Shown here: piece after piece, positions 25,594 to 35,092 of the stretch | Numbering within the stretch: the stretch's first letter is position 1 | Layout of the letters: each line of letters opens with the position of its first letter | Origin: Fen-1273 sp963837815 | GTDB lineage: Bacteria > Bacteroidota > Ignavibacteria > UBA10030 > UBA6906 | Reading direction: 5' to 3' | Assembly (NCBI GenBank): GCA_963837815.1 | Contig: CAWIOS010000009.1 | Location: forward strand, 372,001-436,000 | DNA: 64,000 nucleotides | Notes under the pieces: model-generated | Seen by the model: only the letters and a program-made list of their open reading frames with translations | Database searches by the model: none | What the model was told of the DNA's origin: nothing | Position numbers and translations under genes: made by a program

Positions 25594-27759
25594 TCAGCGC
25601 TCGTGCAGCGTGATCGAGTGTTTTCCCGGGGGTGCCAGCACGACGCACCCTCCCGCGGATTCATACACCGGGAGCACGACGGACTTTCCGTCGATATCGA
25701 TTACGCCCGGTTTCACGTCGAATGCCATCGCGCACCGTCCCACGGACCGGTACGCGACCTCGAGCAACCCGCCGGACCTGGTCGCCCCCTCGAGTTCCCC
25801 CGTCAGTGAAAGCAGCCGTCTCCCCCCTGCGTCCCTCCCCGATTCGATCCTGATGACATGATTCCCCCGCGGGACCGTAACATCCGAATCACCCCTTGCC
25901 GGCCACTCGACCCCGTCCAGTGTCACGCCGCTTTTCCCGGCGATGCACCTGAGCGTCACCGTGTACGGTGCATCGACGGTGTACGAACCGGCCTCCGCCT
26001 TCACGTTCCCCGCGCCCGCCAGCGCAAACGGGAGGAGCGGCCAGTCCCGGGCGTAGACGCTCGACTCGCAGTAGAAGCATATGCGCCCCGTATCGCCTGA
26101 CGCATAGCGTGCAAGCTGGAGAAATTCCGTCCCCGCCGGCTGCGGCGTGGCGAACCTGTCCTTCCTGTCCTCCTCGAGCGGCACGACGTTGACGTCGATC
26201 ATGAACGGTCTTCCCTCCAGGAGCTTCCGGTACGAGGATCGCATACCGGTATACCTGTCGGGCGGCCTGCTCCATTCCGTGTACGGATCCTCGACGTCCA
26301 GCGTGAGTGAGAATTCCTTTGTGACGGCCACCGTTTCGTTCATGTCGAAACCGAGGAGCCTGTCGAATTCAGGATGCAGCGTGTTGTCGACAATCGTCAG
26401 CATCATCTCGCGGGATCTCTTCTTCTCCCTGTCCGCGTTCCTGAGTTCGGCGAAGAGGCGCCTCTCCGTTTCGAAGTTCACCTCCGTCCGGTACATGTAA
26501 AACGCGGACAGCCCTGAAGTGTCTGTCTTCCAGAAGTGGCGGGATCGCGGTTCGAACAGCTCGAGGGGATCAAACCCGCTCTTCGCGGAGAATCCCTTCC
26601 GGCCGGTCTCCGTGAACCCCGTAAAGAACTCCGGCATGGCGGGGCCCTCGAGCGCCTCGCGTCCCGCCCCCGTCAGCGTGAATTCGGCAACGTCGACCCC
26701 GTCCCAGTCCAGGTCGAGAAGCTCCTCCAGCTCATTCAGTGCGGCCGACATGCAGGCCGGGTTCTGGAGGTCCATAAGATAGAGGAAATCAAGGTGAGCA
26801 TCCTGGAGGAGCGCGTTCTTTTGCCGCCACTGGGGATGGGCGTCCCAGAAATTCCTCCCGACATACGGCCACTCGAGCCATGCGTATGCGAGGAGTCCGT
26901 GCCTGTGAAGTGCTCCGATGAATCCTCCGTAATCACAGGGGGGAGTCCCCCGGACGTACCACGCCGCGATGTGGACCGTGGTGATACCCCACGACCTCCA
27001 GAGCCCGGCCAGATCGTCCGGTGAGCGGCCGACCCTGTACCCGGGATCGAAATAAGCGTCGGCCCCTCTCCGTGAAAGAAGCGGGCGGCACCCCATCTCC
27101 TGCGTGAGGAGCGTGGGGAGTGTGGGAAACCGTGAATACCCGAGTGCGGTGTGCGGATCGACAAGAGGTGCGAAGTAGACGCACACTCCTTTGCCGAGAT
27201 TCAGCATGATCGCAAGCGGGAGCCCCCTGCGTTTATCAATGTAGAGGGGAGTCGCTCCCTTCGGGGGATACGCCTCGACGGCCGGTGCGGTTGAGCGGCC
27301 GGGCCAGTCAGTCTCCACATCGGGGCGCAGCGGGTCAGTGACTTCCTTCACGGGCTCTTCGCGTCCGGTGCGAATCCCGAGACCCGCTTCGAGCGGGCTC
27401 GTGCCGTCCGTGAGAAGTGCCATCCCTTCTGAAAGATGTGCGATGATCGCCCGGGTTTGTTTTCTGTCGAGACGCGCCGCCGCGGCGTGAGGGACGATGA
27501 GGATTGTGCCGTATCCCGGTGACTCCCGCGCAATCCCTTCACGCGGGATCCTCTCAGGGCGGAGCCCGAGCGAACTGAACACCGCCTCGAGCGCGAGCTG
27601 ATCGACCGAATCCTCCCCCTTTGCGCCCGTGCGCCACACGATGACCGCGCGGTGCACCTGCGGCGGGAGCGGCTGGGAGGGGAGGGATTCATGCGGATAT
27701 GACGTGAGCGGGAGGAGAAGCAGGCCCCGGATTCCCCATTTCCTCATCCGCGTGATCAT
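25594..27759 (-). CDS. secreted putative glycoside hydrolase (TIM-barrel-like), unassigned family
   Basis: A 721-residue protein with a signal peptide (MITRMRKWGIRGLLLLPLTS) at the ATG at 27759, which has AAGAGAAACGC upstream. The frame continues to 27882 without support. The N-terminal 200 residues form an alpha/beta domain (AVIVWRTGAKGEDSVDQLAL). A central barrel-like domain follows: WGITTVHIAAWYVRG, GLLAYAWLEWPY, LDWDGVDVAEFTL and LTIVDNTLHPEFDRLLGFDM, resembling GHL10/alpha-amylase-like hypothetical glycoside hydrolases. A beta-rich C-terminal region ends with APPGKHSITL. Acidic residues in DVAEF and WLEW are candidate catalytic groups. No known family can be named with confidence. Confidence 0.6.
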   Translation of the reverse strand: MITRMRKWGIRGLLLLPLTSYPHESLPSQPLPPQVHRAVIVWRTGAKGEDSVDQLALEAVFSSLGLRPERIPREGIARESPGYGTILIVPHAAAARLDRKQTRAIIAHLSEGMALLTDGTSPLEAGLGIRTGREEPVKEVTDPLRPDVETDWPGRSTAPAVEAYPPKGATPLYIDKRRGLPLAIMLNLGKGVCVYFAPLVDPHTALGYSRFPTLPTLLTQEMGCRPLLSRRGADAYFDPGYRVGRSPDDLAGLWRSWGITTVHIAAWYVRGTPPCDYGGFIGALHRHGLLAYAWLEWPYVGRNFWDAHPQWRQKNALLQDAHLDFLYLMDLQNPACMSAALNELEELLDLDWDGVDVAEFTLTGAGREALEGPAMPEFFTGFTETGRKGFSAKSGFDPLELFEPRSRHFWKTDTSGLSAFYMYRTEVNFETERRLFAELRNADREKKRSREMMLTIVDNTLHPEFDRLLGFDMNETVAVTKEFSLTLDVEDPYTEWSRPPDRYTGMRSSYRKLLEGRPFMIDVNVVPLEEDRKDRFATPQPAGTEFLQLARYASGDTGRICFYCESSVYARDWPLLPFALAGAGNVKAEAGSYTVDAPYTVTLRCIAGKSGVTLDGVEWPARGDSDVTVPRGNHVIRIESGRDAGGRRLLSLTGELEGATRSGGLLEVAYRSVGRCAMAFDVKPGVIDIDGKSVVLPVYESAGGCVVLAPPGKHSITLHER

Positions 27760-28021
27760 GATGCGTTTCTCTTGTGAATGATTGGCCCCCGTTTCCGCGA
27801 CTGCGGCGGGACATATCATACCGGTTTCGCCGTTGAGTATCAAGCGTCGCCTCATGGTCCGCCGGCGCCGCGCCGGACCCACGCACTATACTGCAGTTGA
27901 TTGTTCCGCAAGGGAACGGTATCTTGTATGCAAGTTCATTGAATGCGGCCATTGTCTGTGACGGTGGCCCTTTTTTATTTGCGCTGCCGCCGTGCAGCGT
28001 GTGACACGGGAGTTCGCGTTC

Positions 28022-29752
28022 ATGAAGACATTCTCAATAAAGATCGACCCCCTGACGGGGGAGGAGTACTTCGAGGTCTACCTCCGCGGTCGCCAGCTTA
28101 TGACCGACCCGTTCCTCAACAAGGGGACCTCCTATACGCACGAGGAGAGGCTGGCGCTCGGACTCGACGGGCTCATCCGGTCCTGCGTTTCCGACATCGA
28201 CACGCAGCGGATGCGGAACTACGAGATGTACGCGCGCAAACAGGATGACATCGAGAAGTACATATTTCTCCAATCGCTCCTCAACCGGAACGAGATACTC
28301 TTTTACAGCCTCCTCTGCAACAACCTGACCGAGATGCTCCCCATTGTCTACACGCCGACGGTCGGCAACGCGTGCATGATGCTGAGTCACATCACGAGGG
28401 AGTACAGGGGGATCTACATAAGCCCCGACAATATCGCCGCCATTGATTCGATATTCGGCGGCGTGTGTCTCCCCGATGTGAACCTCATTGTCGTGACGGA
28501 CGGCGAACGGATACTCGGCCTGGGGGACCTGGGTTCGGACGGGATGGGAATACCGGTCGGCAAGATCAACCTGTACGTCGCCGCGGGGGGACTCCATCCG
28601 GCGTCCTGCCTCCCGGTCTGCCTCGACGTCGGGACGAACACGGAGAGGCTCCTCGCCGATCCCCTCTACCTGGGTTACAGGGGGAAGCGGCTCGAGGGGG
28701 CGGCATACGACGATTTCATCGAGCGGTTTGTTCTCGGCGTAAAGCGGAACTTCCCCCACGCCCTGCTCCAGTGGGAGGACTTCGCAAAGCACAAGGCGTT
28801 CATGCTCCTTGACAGGTACAGGGAGAGGCTCCTGTCGTTCAACGACGACATACAGGGGACGGGATCCGTCGGGCTCGCGGCGCTCCTTACGGCAATGAGG
28901 ATCAAACGCCAGAAGTTCGGCGATCAGCGGTTTGTCATCGCCGGCATGGGACAGGCGGGGACGGGGATCGCCTCGAACATCCGCACGATGCTCCTCGAGG
29001 AGGGGGCATCGGAAGAGGAGGCACGGAGCCGCCTTTTTGCGTTCGACGTCCAGGGGCTTCTCGTGGACGACATGAAAGGCCTTACCGCCGTGCAGCAGCA
29101 GTTCGCGCAGCGGAGGTCCCGGCTTGCAGGCTGGACTCTCGAGAATCCCGGCACCGTCTCGCTCATGGACGTCGTCAAAAATGCGAAGGCGACCGTCCTT
29201 ATCGGCGTCACGGCCGCAAAAGGGCTCTTTAACGCGCCTCTTCTCGAACAGATGGCTGCGAACGACGGGCGTCCGGTGATATTCGCCCTCTCGAATCCCA
29301 CGTCGAAGTCGGAGTGTACCCCCGAAGAAGTCGCGCGCGCGACGAACGGGAAGGCGCTCGCGGCGACGGGGAGCCCGTTCCCCGCGCTCGAGTTCGGCGG
29401 GAAAACGATCGTCACGTCGCAGTGCAACAACATGTTCATATTCCCCGGGATGGGTCTCGGTGCGCTCGTGAGCCGGACGCCGAGGATCACCACGAACATG
29501 TTCCTCAGGGGAAGCCGCGCCATCAGCGGCATGGTGAGCGACGCTCAGTGCGCGGCCGGCAAGCTGCTGCCGGACCTCGCCGACATACGCTCCGTCTCCG
29601 CGGCCGTCGCAAAGGCGGTCGCTCTCGAGGCGCGCGACTCCGGTCTCGGGCGGCTTCTTGACGACGATGCGTTCGACGGGCTCATCGCGAAGGCGCAGTG
29701 GAAACCCCACTACGCCTCGTTCCGCCCCGGGAGTCCGGGCCGGGGGGATTAG
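28022..29752 (+). CDS. maeA: NAD-dependent malic enzyme
   Basis: A 576-residue malic enzyme that oxidatively decarboxylates malate to pyruvate and CO2 with NAD(P). The long form is recognisable by its N-terminal domain (NKGTSYTHEERLALGLDGL), the active-site stretch LPIVYTPTVGNAC, the VTDGERILGLGDLG motif, DDIQGTGSVGLAAL (metal/NAD region) and the Rossmann motif GMGQAGTGIA. The length matches MaeA/SfcA of enterobacteria. I start it at the ATG at 28022; an in-frame upstream start at 27992 is less likely. It is convergent with the xylulokinase gene, the stops overlapping by 4 bases. It links sugar catabolism to pyruvate. Confidence 0.95.
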   Translation: MKTFSIKIDPLTGEEYFEVYLRGRQLMTDPFLNKGTSYTHEERLALGLDGLIRSCVSDIDTQRMRNYEMYARKQDDIEKYIFLQSLLNRNEILFYSLLCNNLTEMLPIVYTPTVGNACMMLSHITREYRGIYISPDNIAAIDSIFGGVCLPDVNLIVVTDGERILGLGDLGSDGMGIPVGKINLYVAAGGLHPASCLPVCLDVGTNTERLLADPLYLGYRGKRLEGAAYDDFIERFVLGVKRNFPHALLQWEDFAKHKAFMLLDRYRERLLSFNDDIQGTGSVGLAALLTAMRIKRQKFGDQRFVIAGMGQAGTGIASNIRTMLLEEGASEEEARSRLFAFDVQGLLVDDMKGLTAVQQQFAQRRSRLAGWTLENPGTVSLMDVVKNAKATVLIGVTAAKGLFNAPLLEQMAANDGRPVIFALSNPTSKSECTPEEVARATNGKALAATGSPFPALEFGGKTIVTSQCNNMFIFPGMGLGALVSRTPRITTNMFLRGSRAISGMVSDAQCAAGKLLPDLADIRSVSAAVAKAVALEARDSGLGRLLDDDAFDGLIAKAQWKPHYASFRPGSPGRGD

Positions 29753-31236
29753 CCGAGAACGCGCGCGAGCGCTCCGTTCCACTCTCCGTAGTGATCGAGA
29801 AATTCCCCCGCGCGGGCGGCGTCCGGTTCGATGACGTCTGTCCGCGCGAGCCCTCCGAACGCCTCCGCGGCCGACGAGTAGAAACCGGCGCCGAGCGCCG
29901 CCCCCCGGGCGGCTCCCTGCGCGCCGTTCGTGTTGTACAGTTCGATGGCGACGTTCGCCGTGTTGGCGAGAGTTTCGCAGAAGACCCGGCTGAGGAACAT
30001 GTTCGCGTTCCCGGCCCGTATGACGGTCGGCAGCATCCCGAACGCCGTCATCAGATCCATCCCGTATTTGAACGAGTATGCGACCCCTTCCTGCACGGCC
30101 CGTATCACGTGCGCGTCCGTGTGCACGGTGAAGCTCCCCCGGAGTATCTGTGCGCCGATGTCCCTGTCGCCGAACATCCGTTCGGCGCCGTTGCCGAACG
30201 GGAGGACGATGAGCCCCTCCGCACCGGCCGGGATGCCTGCGGCGAGGGCGTTCATCCCGGCGTAGGGCGTGCCGGCTTTCCCCAGTATCCGCCTCGTCCA
30301 GCTGTTGGCGATCCCGCAGCCGTTGATGCAGAGGAGGACGCCTACCCGGGTCTTCGAGGCGGTGTGGTTGACGTGTGCAAACGAGTTCACGCGCGATTCG
30401 GGGTCGGGGGAGAGCGATCCGCTTACCGCGTAGACGACTCCCGATGTCCCGGCGGTCGCCGCGACCTCGCCGGGTTCCATCACGTTGAGCGAAAACGCGT
30501 TGTTCGGCTGGTCTCCTGCGCGGTACGTCAAGGGTATTCCCGGAGGGAGATCAAGAATCTCCGCGGCTTCCCGGGTGAGCTTCCCCTGTTCCCCGAACGT
30601 CGGGACCGTTTCCGGCACAAGGCTCCGCGGGAACCCGTAGTCATCGAGGAGAAAGCCGGCGATTCCGTTCGCGCTGAAATCCCAGGCCATCCCCTCCGAG
30701 AGCCCCGTGATCGTCGTGGTGACCCGGTCCGTCAGGCGCATGGCGATGTAATCCCCGGGGAGGAAGTACTTCTTCGCGGCGCCGAACAGTGCCGGTTCGT
30801 TCTCCTTCACCCAGCGGAGCTTCGATGCCGTGAAATTGCCCGGGGAATTCAAAAGCGAGCGGAGGCAGCGGTCATGGCCGAGCCTGTCGAACGCCGCTTT
30901 TCCGATCCCCGTGGCCCTGCTGTCGCACCAGATGATCGACGGGCGGAGGACCTGGTTTTCGTTTCCGGTGACAACAAGTCCGTGCATCTGGTAGGATATC
31001 CCCAGTGCCCCCACGCGGCGCGCGGCGCCTGGCGAAGCCCGGAGTATCTCGCGCGTTGCAATCCTGAGATTCTCCCACCACATCGCGGGGTCCTGTTCGG
31101 CCCACCCGGCGTGCCGGGCGAGTATCGGCATCTCCTCTTTCGGCGAGTACGCTCCCGCGAGCTGTGTTCCCTTCGCGGCGTCGAAAAGGACGGCCTTCAC
31201 AGATGAACTTCCTATGTCGTATCCGATCGTCAGCAT
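29749..31236 (-). CDS. xylB: xylulokinase (FGGY family)
   Basis: A 495-residue FGGY sugar kinase. The N-terminal phosphate-binding loop is YDIGSSSVKAVLFD, then WAEQDPAMWW and ISYQMHGLV, the combination used by xylulokinases (MHG with a WxEQ(D/N)P stretch). The C-terminal part has GTSGVVYAVSG and the ATP-site NTNGAQGAARGAALGAGFY. It phosphorylates D-xylulose at the expense of ATP. Xylose isomerase is at 48325-49650, so the xylose route is split between two places in this window. It is divergent from the GH36-type gene at 31360, with a 123-base shared upstream region. Confidence 0.9.
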   Translation of the reverse strand: MLTIGYDIGSSSVKAVLFDAAKGTQLAGAYSPKEEMPILARHAGWAEQDPAMWWENLRIATREILRASPGAARRVGALGISYQMHGLVVTGNENQVLRPSIIWCDSRATGIGKAAFDRLGHDRCLRSLLNSPGNFTASKLRWVKENEPALFGAAKKYFLPGDYIAMRLTDRVTTTITGLSEGMAWDFSANGIAGFLLDDYGFPRSLVPETVPTFGEQGKLTREAAEILDLPPGIPLTYRAGDQPNNAFSLNVMEPGEVAATAGTSGVVYAVSGSLSPDPESRVNSFAHVNHTASKTRVGVLLCINGCGIANSWTRRILGKAGTPYAGMNALAAGIPAGAEGLIVLPFGNGAERMFGDRDIGAQILRGSFTVHTDAHVIRAVQEGVAYSFKYGMDLMTAFGMLPTVIRAGNANMFLSRVFCETLANTANVAIELYNTNGAQGAARGAALGAGFYSSAAEAFGGLARTDVIEPDAARAGEFLDHYGEWNGALARVLG

Positions 31237-31359
31237 GTGTGTGCATCCTGTTCTGTTGTCGTTGACGGCGGGGGATCACGTGATCCCCGGTGCGCAATAT
31301 ACGCATTGCCAATGTCAAACTTTTTCCGCACCTTGTCCAGACAATTCTGCTTACCCCCG

Positions 31360-33585
31360 ATGAGACATCCCCTTCCCGCGATTCTCCTCACGGTAATCTC
31401 TGCTCTCCCGCTTCTTGCGCAGGGGTCGCCGGTTCCCGCCCCCCGGGCTGTACTGGCGCGCGGCGCGGGGATCGACGTCATATTCGGTGGCGTGACACGG
31501 CTCTCGGGAGGAGCTCCCCTTATCCGGTCTGATCAGGCCTCACTTACAGGCGTCACAGGGGAGAGTGGAAGGTTTTTTTTCCATTCCGGTTCGGGCGACG
31601 TCGATGTCTCGGTCAAGACCTCCGCCGACGGGAGCATACTCTCGTTCTTTATGAACCCCGCCGGTGCGGTGGCAGGCGCCGGGGGCGACTCACTCGGTCT
31701 CTTTTTTGAGGGGATCCCCGGGTTCGCCCGCGGTGTCTCGCTCTGGCGCTACGGCCCGTGGAACTCCTGGTCGAAGCCCGTCCGCGTCTCCTCTCCCGGA
31801 GGGATTCATGCGGATGACGTCCAGTTCTTCTACTGGCAGTATGAGGACGGCCTGTACGGTGCCGCGATGCCGATATCCGGAAGCGGCTACCGCTCGACGC
31901 TCGGTGAGGACCGTGGCCGTTTTGGTTCGAAGTCCGTGAGCGTGTTCGGCGCGCCGCGGCGGGGGGGAATTCCCGGGATGTGCATCGGTTTCGGGAGCGA
32001 TCCGTACCTGCTCTTCGAGTCTCTCTGGGCCGCGGGCATGAACGAAATGGGACACCCCGAAAATCTGCGGAAGAACAAGACGTTTCCCCCCGTTCTCGAG
32101 AACATCGGCTGGTGCACCTGGAACAGCTCCCTCCTGGGAAAGAACCTGGACGAGGACCTTCTCCTGAAGGCTGCGAGGTATTTCCGTGATGCGCATTTTC
32201 CCGTCGGCTGGTTTCTCGTGGATGACGGCTGGCTCGACCAGACCCGAGGGAAACTGAATTCCGTCCGTCCCGACTCGACGAGATTTCCGCGCGGGTTCAG
32301 GGATGTCATCCGCACGCTCCGTGAAGACTACGGAGTGAAGAACGTCGGGGTCTGGCACGCGCTGAACGGGTACTGGGAGGGGATCAACCCCTCGTCCGAA
32401 CTCGGGACCGAATTCGCACACGACCTTCTCACGTACAGGGAGCGATCGGATCCGGGGGGCGATACGTCGCGCTGGAGAACGTGCGCATTTCTTTCTCCGT
32501 CCGGTGACGCGCCGGCAAGGTTCTACGACGAGCTCCACCGGTCGCTGCATGAGGAGGGTTTCACGTTTGTGAAAGTCGACAACCAGCTCGTCGTGGAGAG
32601 GATTGCCGGCGGCAATTTCCCCGTCTGGGACGGGGCGGTCAGTTATCACGCCGCACTGAACGCGTCCGTCGCGCACTGGTTCGGCAACGCGATCATCAAC
32701 TGCATGGACATGACACCGGACGCATGGGGGAATTTCGGGACGACGGCTGTCGCCCGGACGTCGGAGGACTATTTCCCCTACGAGAAGGGGGAGACGTACG
32801 ACCTGCAGAGAGGAAACGCCGCGGCGCACGTCCTCCAGGCGATATACAACGCGCTCTATTTCTCGCAGATGGTTTACCCCGATTTTGATGAGTTCCAGTC
32901 GCACAATCCGAACGCCATTGTTCACGCGATCGCGCGTGCGATAAACGACGGTCCGATCTATATTACTGACAATATCGGCGAGGGGAACTTCAGCGTGCTG
33001 CGGCCGCTCGTCTACGGCGACGGGAAGATCATCCGCTCCGGGGAGCCTCTCCTCCCTGCGCGTGACTGTCTTTTCCAGGTCCAGGATCCGAAGCCGTTCA
33101 AGGCCTTCTCGCGCGCCTCGGGTGCGGGACTCCTCGGCGTGTGGAACTGCGCGGACGCGGACACCGTCGAAGGGACGTTCCGTCCCTCGGACGTCGAGGG
33201 GATCCGCGGTGAGCGGTTCGCGGTGTTCGACCGGATGAGCGGCGCCCTCAGGTACGCTCTCCGTGATGAGTCGATCCCCGTCTCGCTGGGGCGTCTCGGC
33301 TGCCGTCTTTTTTACATTATTCCGCTCACCGGCGGAATGGGGCCGATTGGCCTGATTGACAAGTACAATGCCCCTGCCACGCTCCTCAGTTCCTCGGTCG
33401 CCGGAGGGGAGATACGCGTCACGCTGTACGAGGGGGGAACGTTTGCCGCAGTGGGGCCGCACGCGCCGCGGAGCGTGTCCGCCGGCGGGATTGAAGTCCC
33501 GTTCACATTCTCGGGCGGGCTCGTCACGGCGCAGATTCCTTCCGCCGGAGAGCCCGGGATGACAACAGTGCACATCGTGTTCTGA
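31360..33585 (+). CDS. raffinose synthase / GH36-like alpha-galactosidase family protein
   Basis: A 741-residue secreted protein with a signal peptide (MRHPLPAILLTVISALPLLAQ). The catalytic barrel begins NIGWCTWNSSL, then GWFLVDDGWLDQ, NVGVWHALNGYW and FVKVDNQLVVE, where the Asp of KVD is the nucleophile position of GH36-type enzymes. This is the raffinose synthase/alkaline alpha-galactosidase (Sip1) branch. It acts on alpha-galactosides, and in this setting perhaps on galactose side chains of pectin or hemicellulose. I choose the ATG at 31360; a GTG-type extension to 31237 lacks a signal peptide. It heads a run of nine + strand genes; the gap to the next is 7 bases. Confidence 0.85.
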   Translation: MRHPLPAILLTVISALPLLAQGSPVPAPRAVLARGAGIDVIFGGVTRLSGGAPLIRSDQASLTGVTGESGRFFFHSGSGDVDVSVKTSADGSILSFFMNPAGAVAGAGGDSLGLFFEGIPGFARGVSLWRYGPWNSWSKPVRVSSPGGIHADDVQFFYWQYEDGLYGAAMPISGSGYRSTLGEDRGRFGSKSVSVFGAPRRGGIPGMCIGFGSDPYLLFESLWAAGMNEMGHPENLRKNKTFPPVLENIGWCTWNSSLLGKNLDEDLLLKAARYFRDAHFPVGWFLVDDGWLDQTRGKLNSVRPDSTRFPRGFRDVIRTLREDYGVKNVGVWHALNGYWEGINPSSELGTEFAHDLLTYRERSDPGGDTSRWRTCAFLSPSGDAPARFYDELHRSLHEEGFTFVKVDNQLVVERIAGGNFPVWDGAVSYHAALNASVAHWFGNAIINCMDMTPDAWGNFGTTAVARTSEDYFPYEKGETYDLQRGNAAAHVLQAIYNALYFSQMVYPDFDEFQSHNPNAIVHAIARAINDGPIYITDNIGEGNFSVLRPLVYGDGKIIRSGEPLLPARDCLFQVQDPKPFKAFSRASGAGLLGVWNCADADTVEGTFRPSDVEGIRGERFAVFDRMSGALRYALRDESIPVSLGRLGCRLFYIIPLTGGMGPIGLIDKYNAPATLLSSSVAGGEIRVTLYEGGTFAAVGPHAPRSVSAGGIEVPFTFSGGLVTAQIPSAGEPGMTTVHIVF

Positions 33586-33592
33586 GGCCCGC

Positions 33593-35092
33593 ATGCCCCC
33601 CATTCTAGAGGTACGTTCACTTTCAAAGGCGTTCGGGCCCACGCGCGCACTCAGGAACGGCGCCATCGAGCTTCTCCCGCGCGAGATACATGCGCTCGTG
33701 GGGGAAAACGGCGCGGGCAAATCAACGCTCATTAAAATACTCACCGGCGTCTTCCAGCGCGATGGCGGAACCGTCCTCCTCGAGGGAAAGGAGATTGCGA
33801 CGGGGAATCCGCGCGAGGCGCGGATGCTGGGGATCAGCACGGTCTTTCAGGAGCTGAGCCTCTGCAGCAACATGACCGTCGCGGAAAACGTCTTTGTCAA
33901 CAGGGAGCCGGTCACACTCGGCATGGTCAGGCGCCGGGCGATGGAACGGGCGGCCGGCGTCTACCTCCGTGATTTCAACGTCCAGCTTGATCCCGGGGAC
34001 CTCGTCGGTGATCTTACGGTGGCGCAGAGGCAGATCGTCGAGATCGCCAAGGCGGTCTCCGCGAGTGCCCGTGTCCTCATACTCGATGAGCCCACCTCCT
34101 CACTCGACGACAGGGAAGCCCGCACGCTCTTCAGCATACTCCACCGCCTCCGGGACGCCGGCGCCGGGATCATATTCGTGTCGCACAAGATGAACGAGAT
34201 ATTCCGGATCGCGGACAGGATCACCGTCTTCCGGGACGGTGAGTACATCATCACCCGGGAGCGTGAGAAGACGACCCCTGACGAGATCATCCATGCCATG
34301 GTCGGCCGCGAGATTAGCCAGGTGTTCCCCCCGAAGTCCGGCAGGAATGGTCCGCCGAAGCTCGCCTGCACCGGGTTCACATCCGGCGGGAAATTCAGGA
34401 ACGTGACGTTCAGCGTCAACGAAGGGGAAATCCTCGGGCTCGCCGGACTCACCGGCGCCGGGCGGACCGAGGCGATGCAGGCGCTCTTCGGGTACGGCCC
34501 GAGAGAGAGCGGCGAAGCGGTGCTGGGGGGAAGGCATCTCCGTATCGGCAGCCCGGCCGATGCGATACGTGAAGGGATCATGTACGCCCCGGAGGACAGG
34601 CGGCTTCACGGGCTCTTCCTCGGCCAGAGCATCACGATGAACGTGGGGGCGGCGTCCCTGCGCGCGTGCAGCGAAAGGGGGATCATGTCCGCCGCGCGGG
34701 AATCAGAGCTGACGCACCGGATGGTGGACACCCTTGCGATCAAGGTGAACTCCATCGCCCAGGAAGCGGGATCCCTCAGCGGCGGCAACCAGCAGAAGGT
34801 CGTCCTTGCGAAGTGCCTGGCCGCGCGTCCGGAGGTCCTTATCGTCGATGAGCCGACCAGGGGGATCGACATCGGATCGAAGATCGAGATCTACGCGCAG
34901 CTCCGCGCGTTCGCGGAGCGGGGGGGGGCCGTCGTCCTCGTCTCATCCGAGCTGCAGGAGATCATCGGCCTGAGCGACAGGGTTGTCGTGTTCAGGGCCG
35001 GGGAGGTGATGGGGGAGGTCGGCCGGCCACTGACCGAGGAGGCGATCGTCGCACTCATGTTCGAACACAAACAGAAACCGGGTACGGCATGA
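33593..35092 (+). CDS. sugar ABC transporter ATP-binding protein (RbsA/XylG/MglA type)
   Basis: A 499-residue protein with two ABC cassettes in tandem, as in CUT2-class monosaccharide importers. The first Walker A is GENGAGKST at residues 37-45; its signature and Walker B are at VAQRQIVEIAKAVSAS and LILDEPTSS. The second cassette has a degenerate Walker A (GLTGAGRTEA) and a full LSGGNQQKVVLAKCL and VLIVDEPTRGID. This asymmetry is normal for the family. It powers uptake of a pentose or galactose-type sugar. The stop overlaps the start of the fused permease gene (ATGA), so the products are co-translated. Confidence 0.94.
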   Translation: MPPILEVRSLSKAFGPTRALRNGAIELLPREIHALVGENGAGKSTLIKILTGVFQRDGGTVLLEGKEIATGNPREARMLGISTVFQELSLCSNMTVAENVFVNREPVTLGMVRRRAMERAAGVYLRDFNVQLDPGDLVGDLTVAQRQIVEIAKAVSASARVLILDEPTSSLDDREARTLFSILHRLRDAGAGIIFVSHKMNEIFRIADRITVFRDGEYIITREREKTTPDEIIHAMVGREISQVFPPKSGRNGPPKLACTGFTSGGKFRNVTFSVNEGEILGLAGLTGAGRTEAMQALFGYGPRESGEAVLGGRHLRIGSPADAIREGIMYAPEDRRLHGLFLGQSITMNVGAASLRACSERGIMSAARESELTHRMVDTLAIKVNSIAQEAGSLSGGNQQKVVLAKCLAARPEVLIVDEPTRGIDIGSKIEIYAQLRAFAERGGAVVLVSSELQEIIGLSDRVVVFRAGEVMGEVGRPLTEEAIVALMFEHKQKPGTA

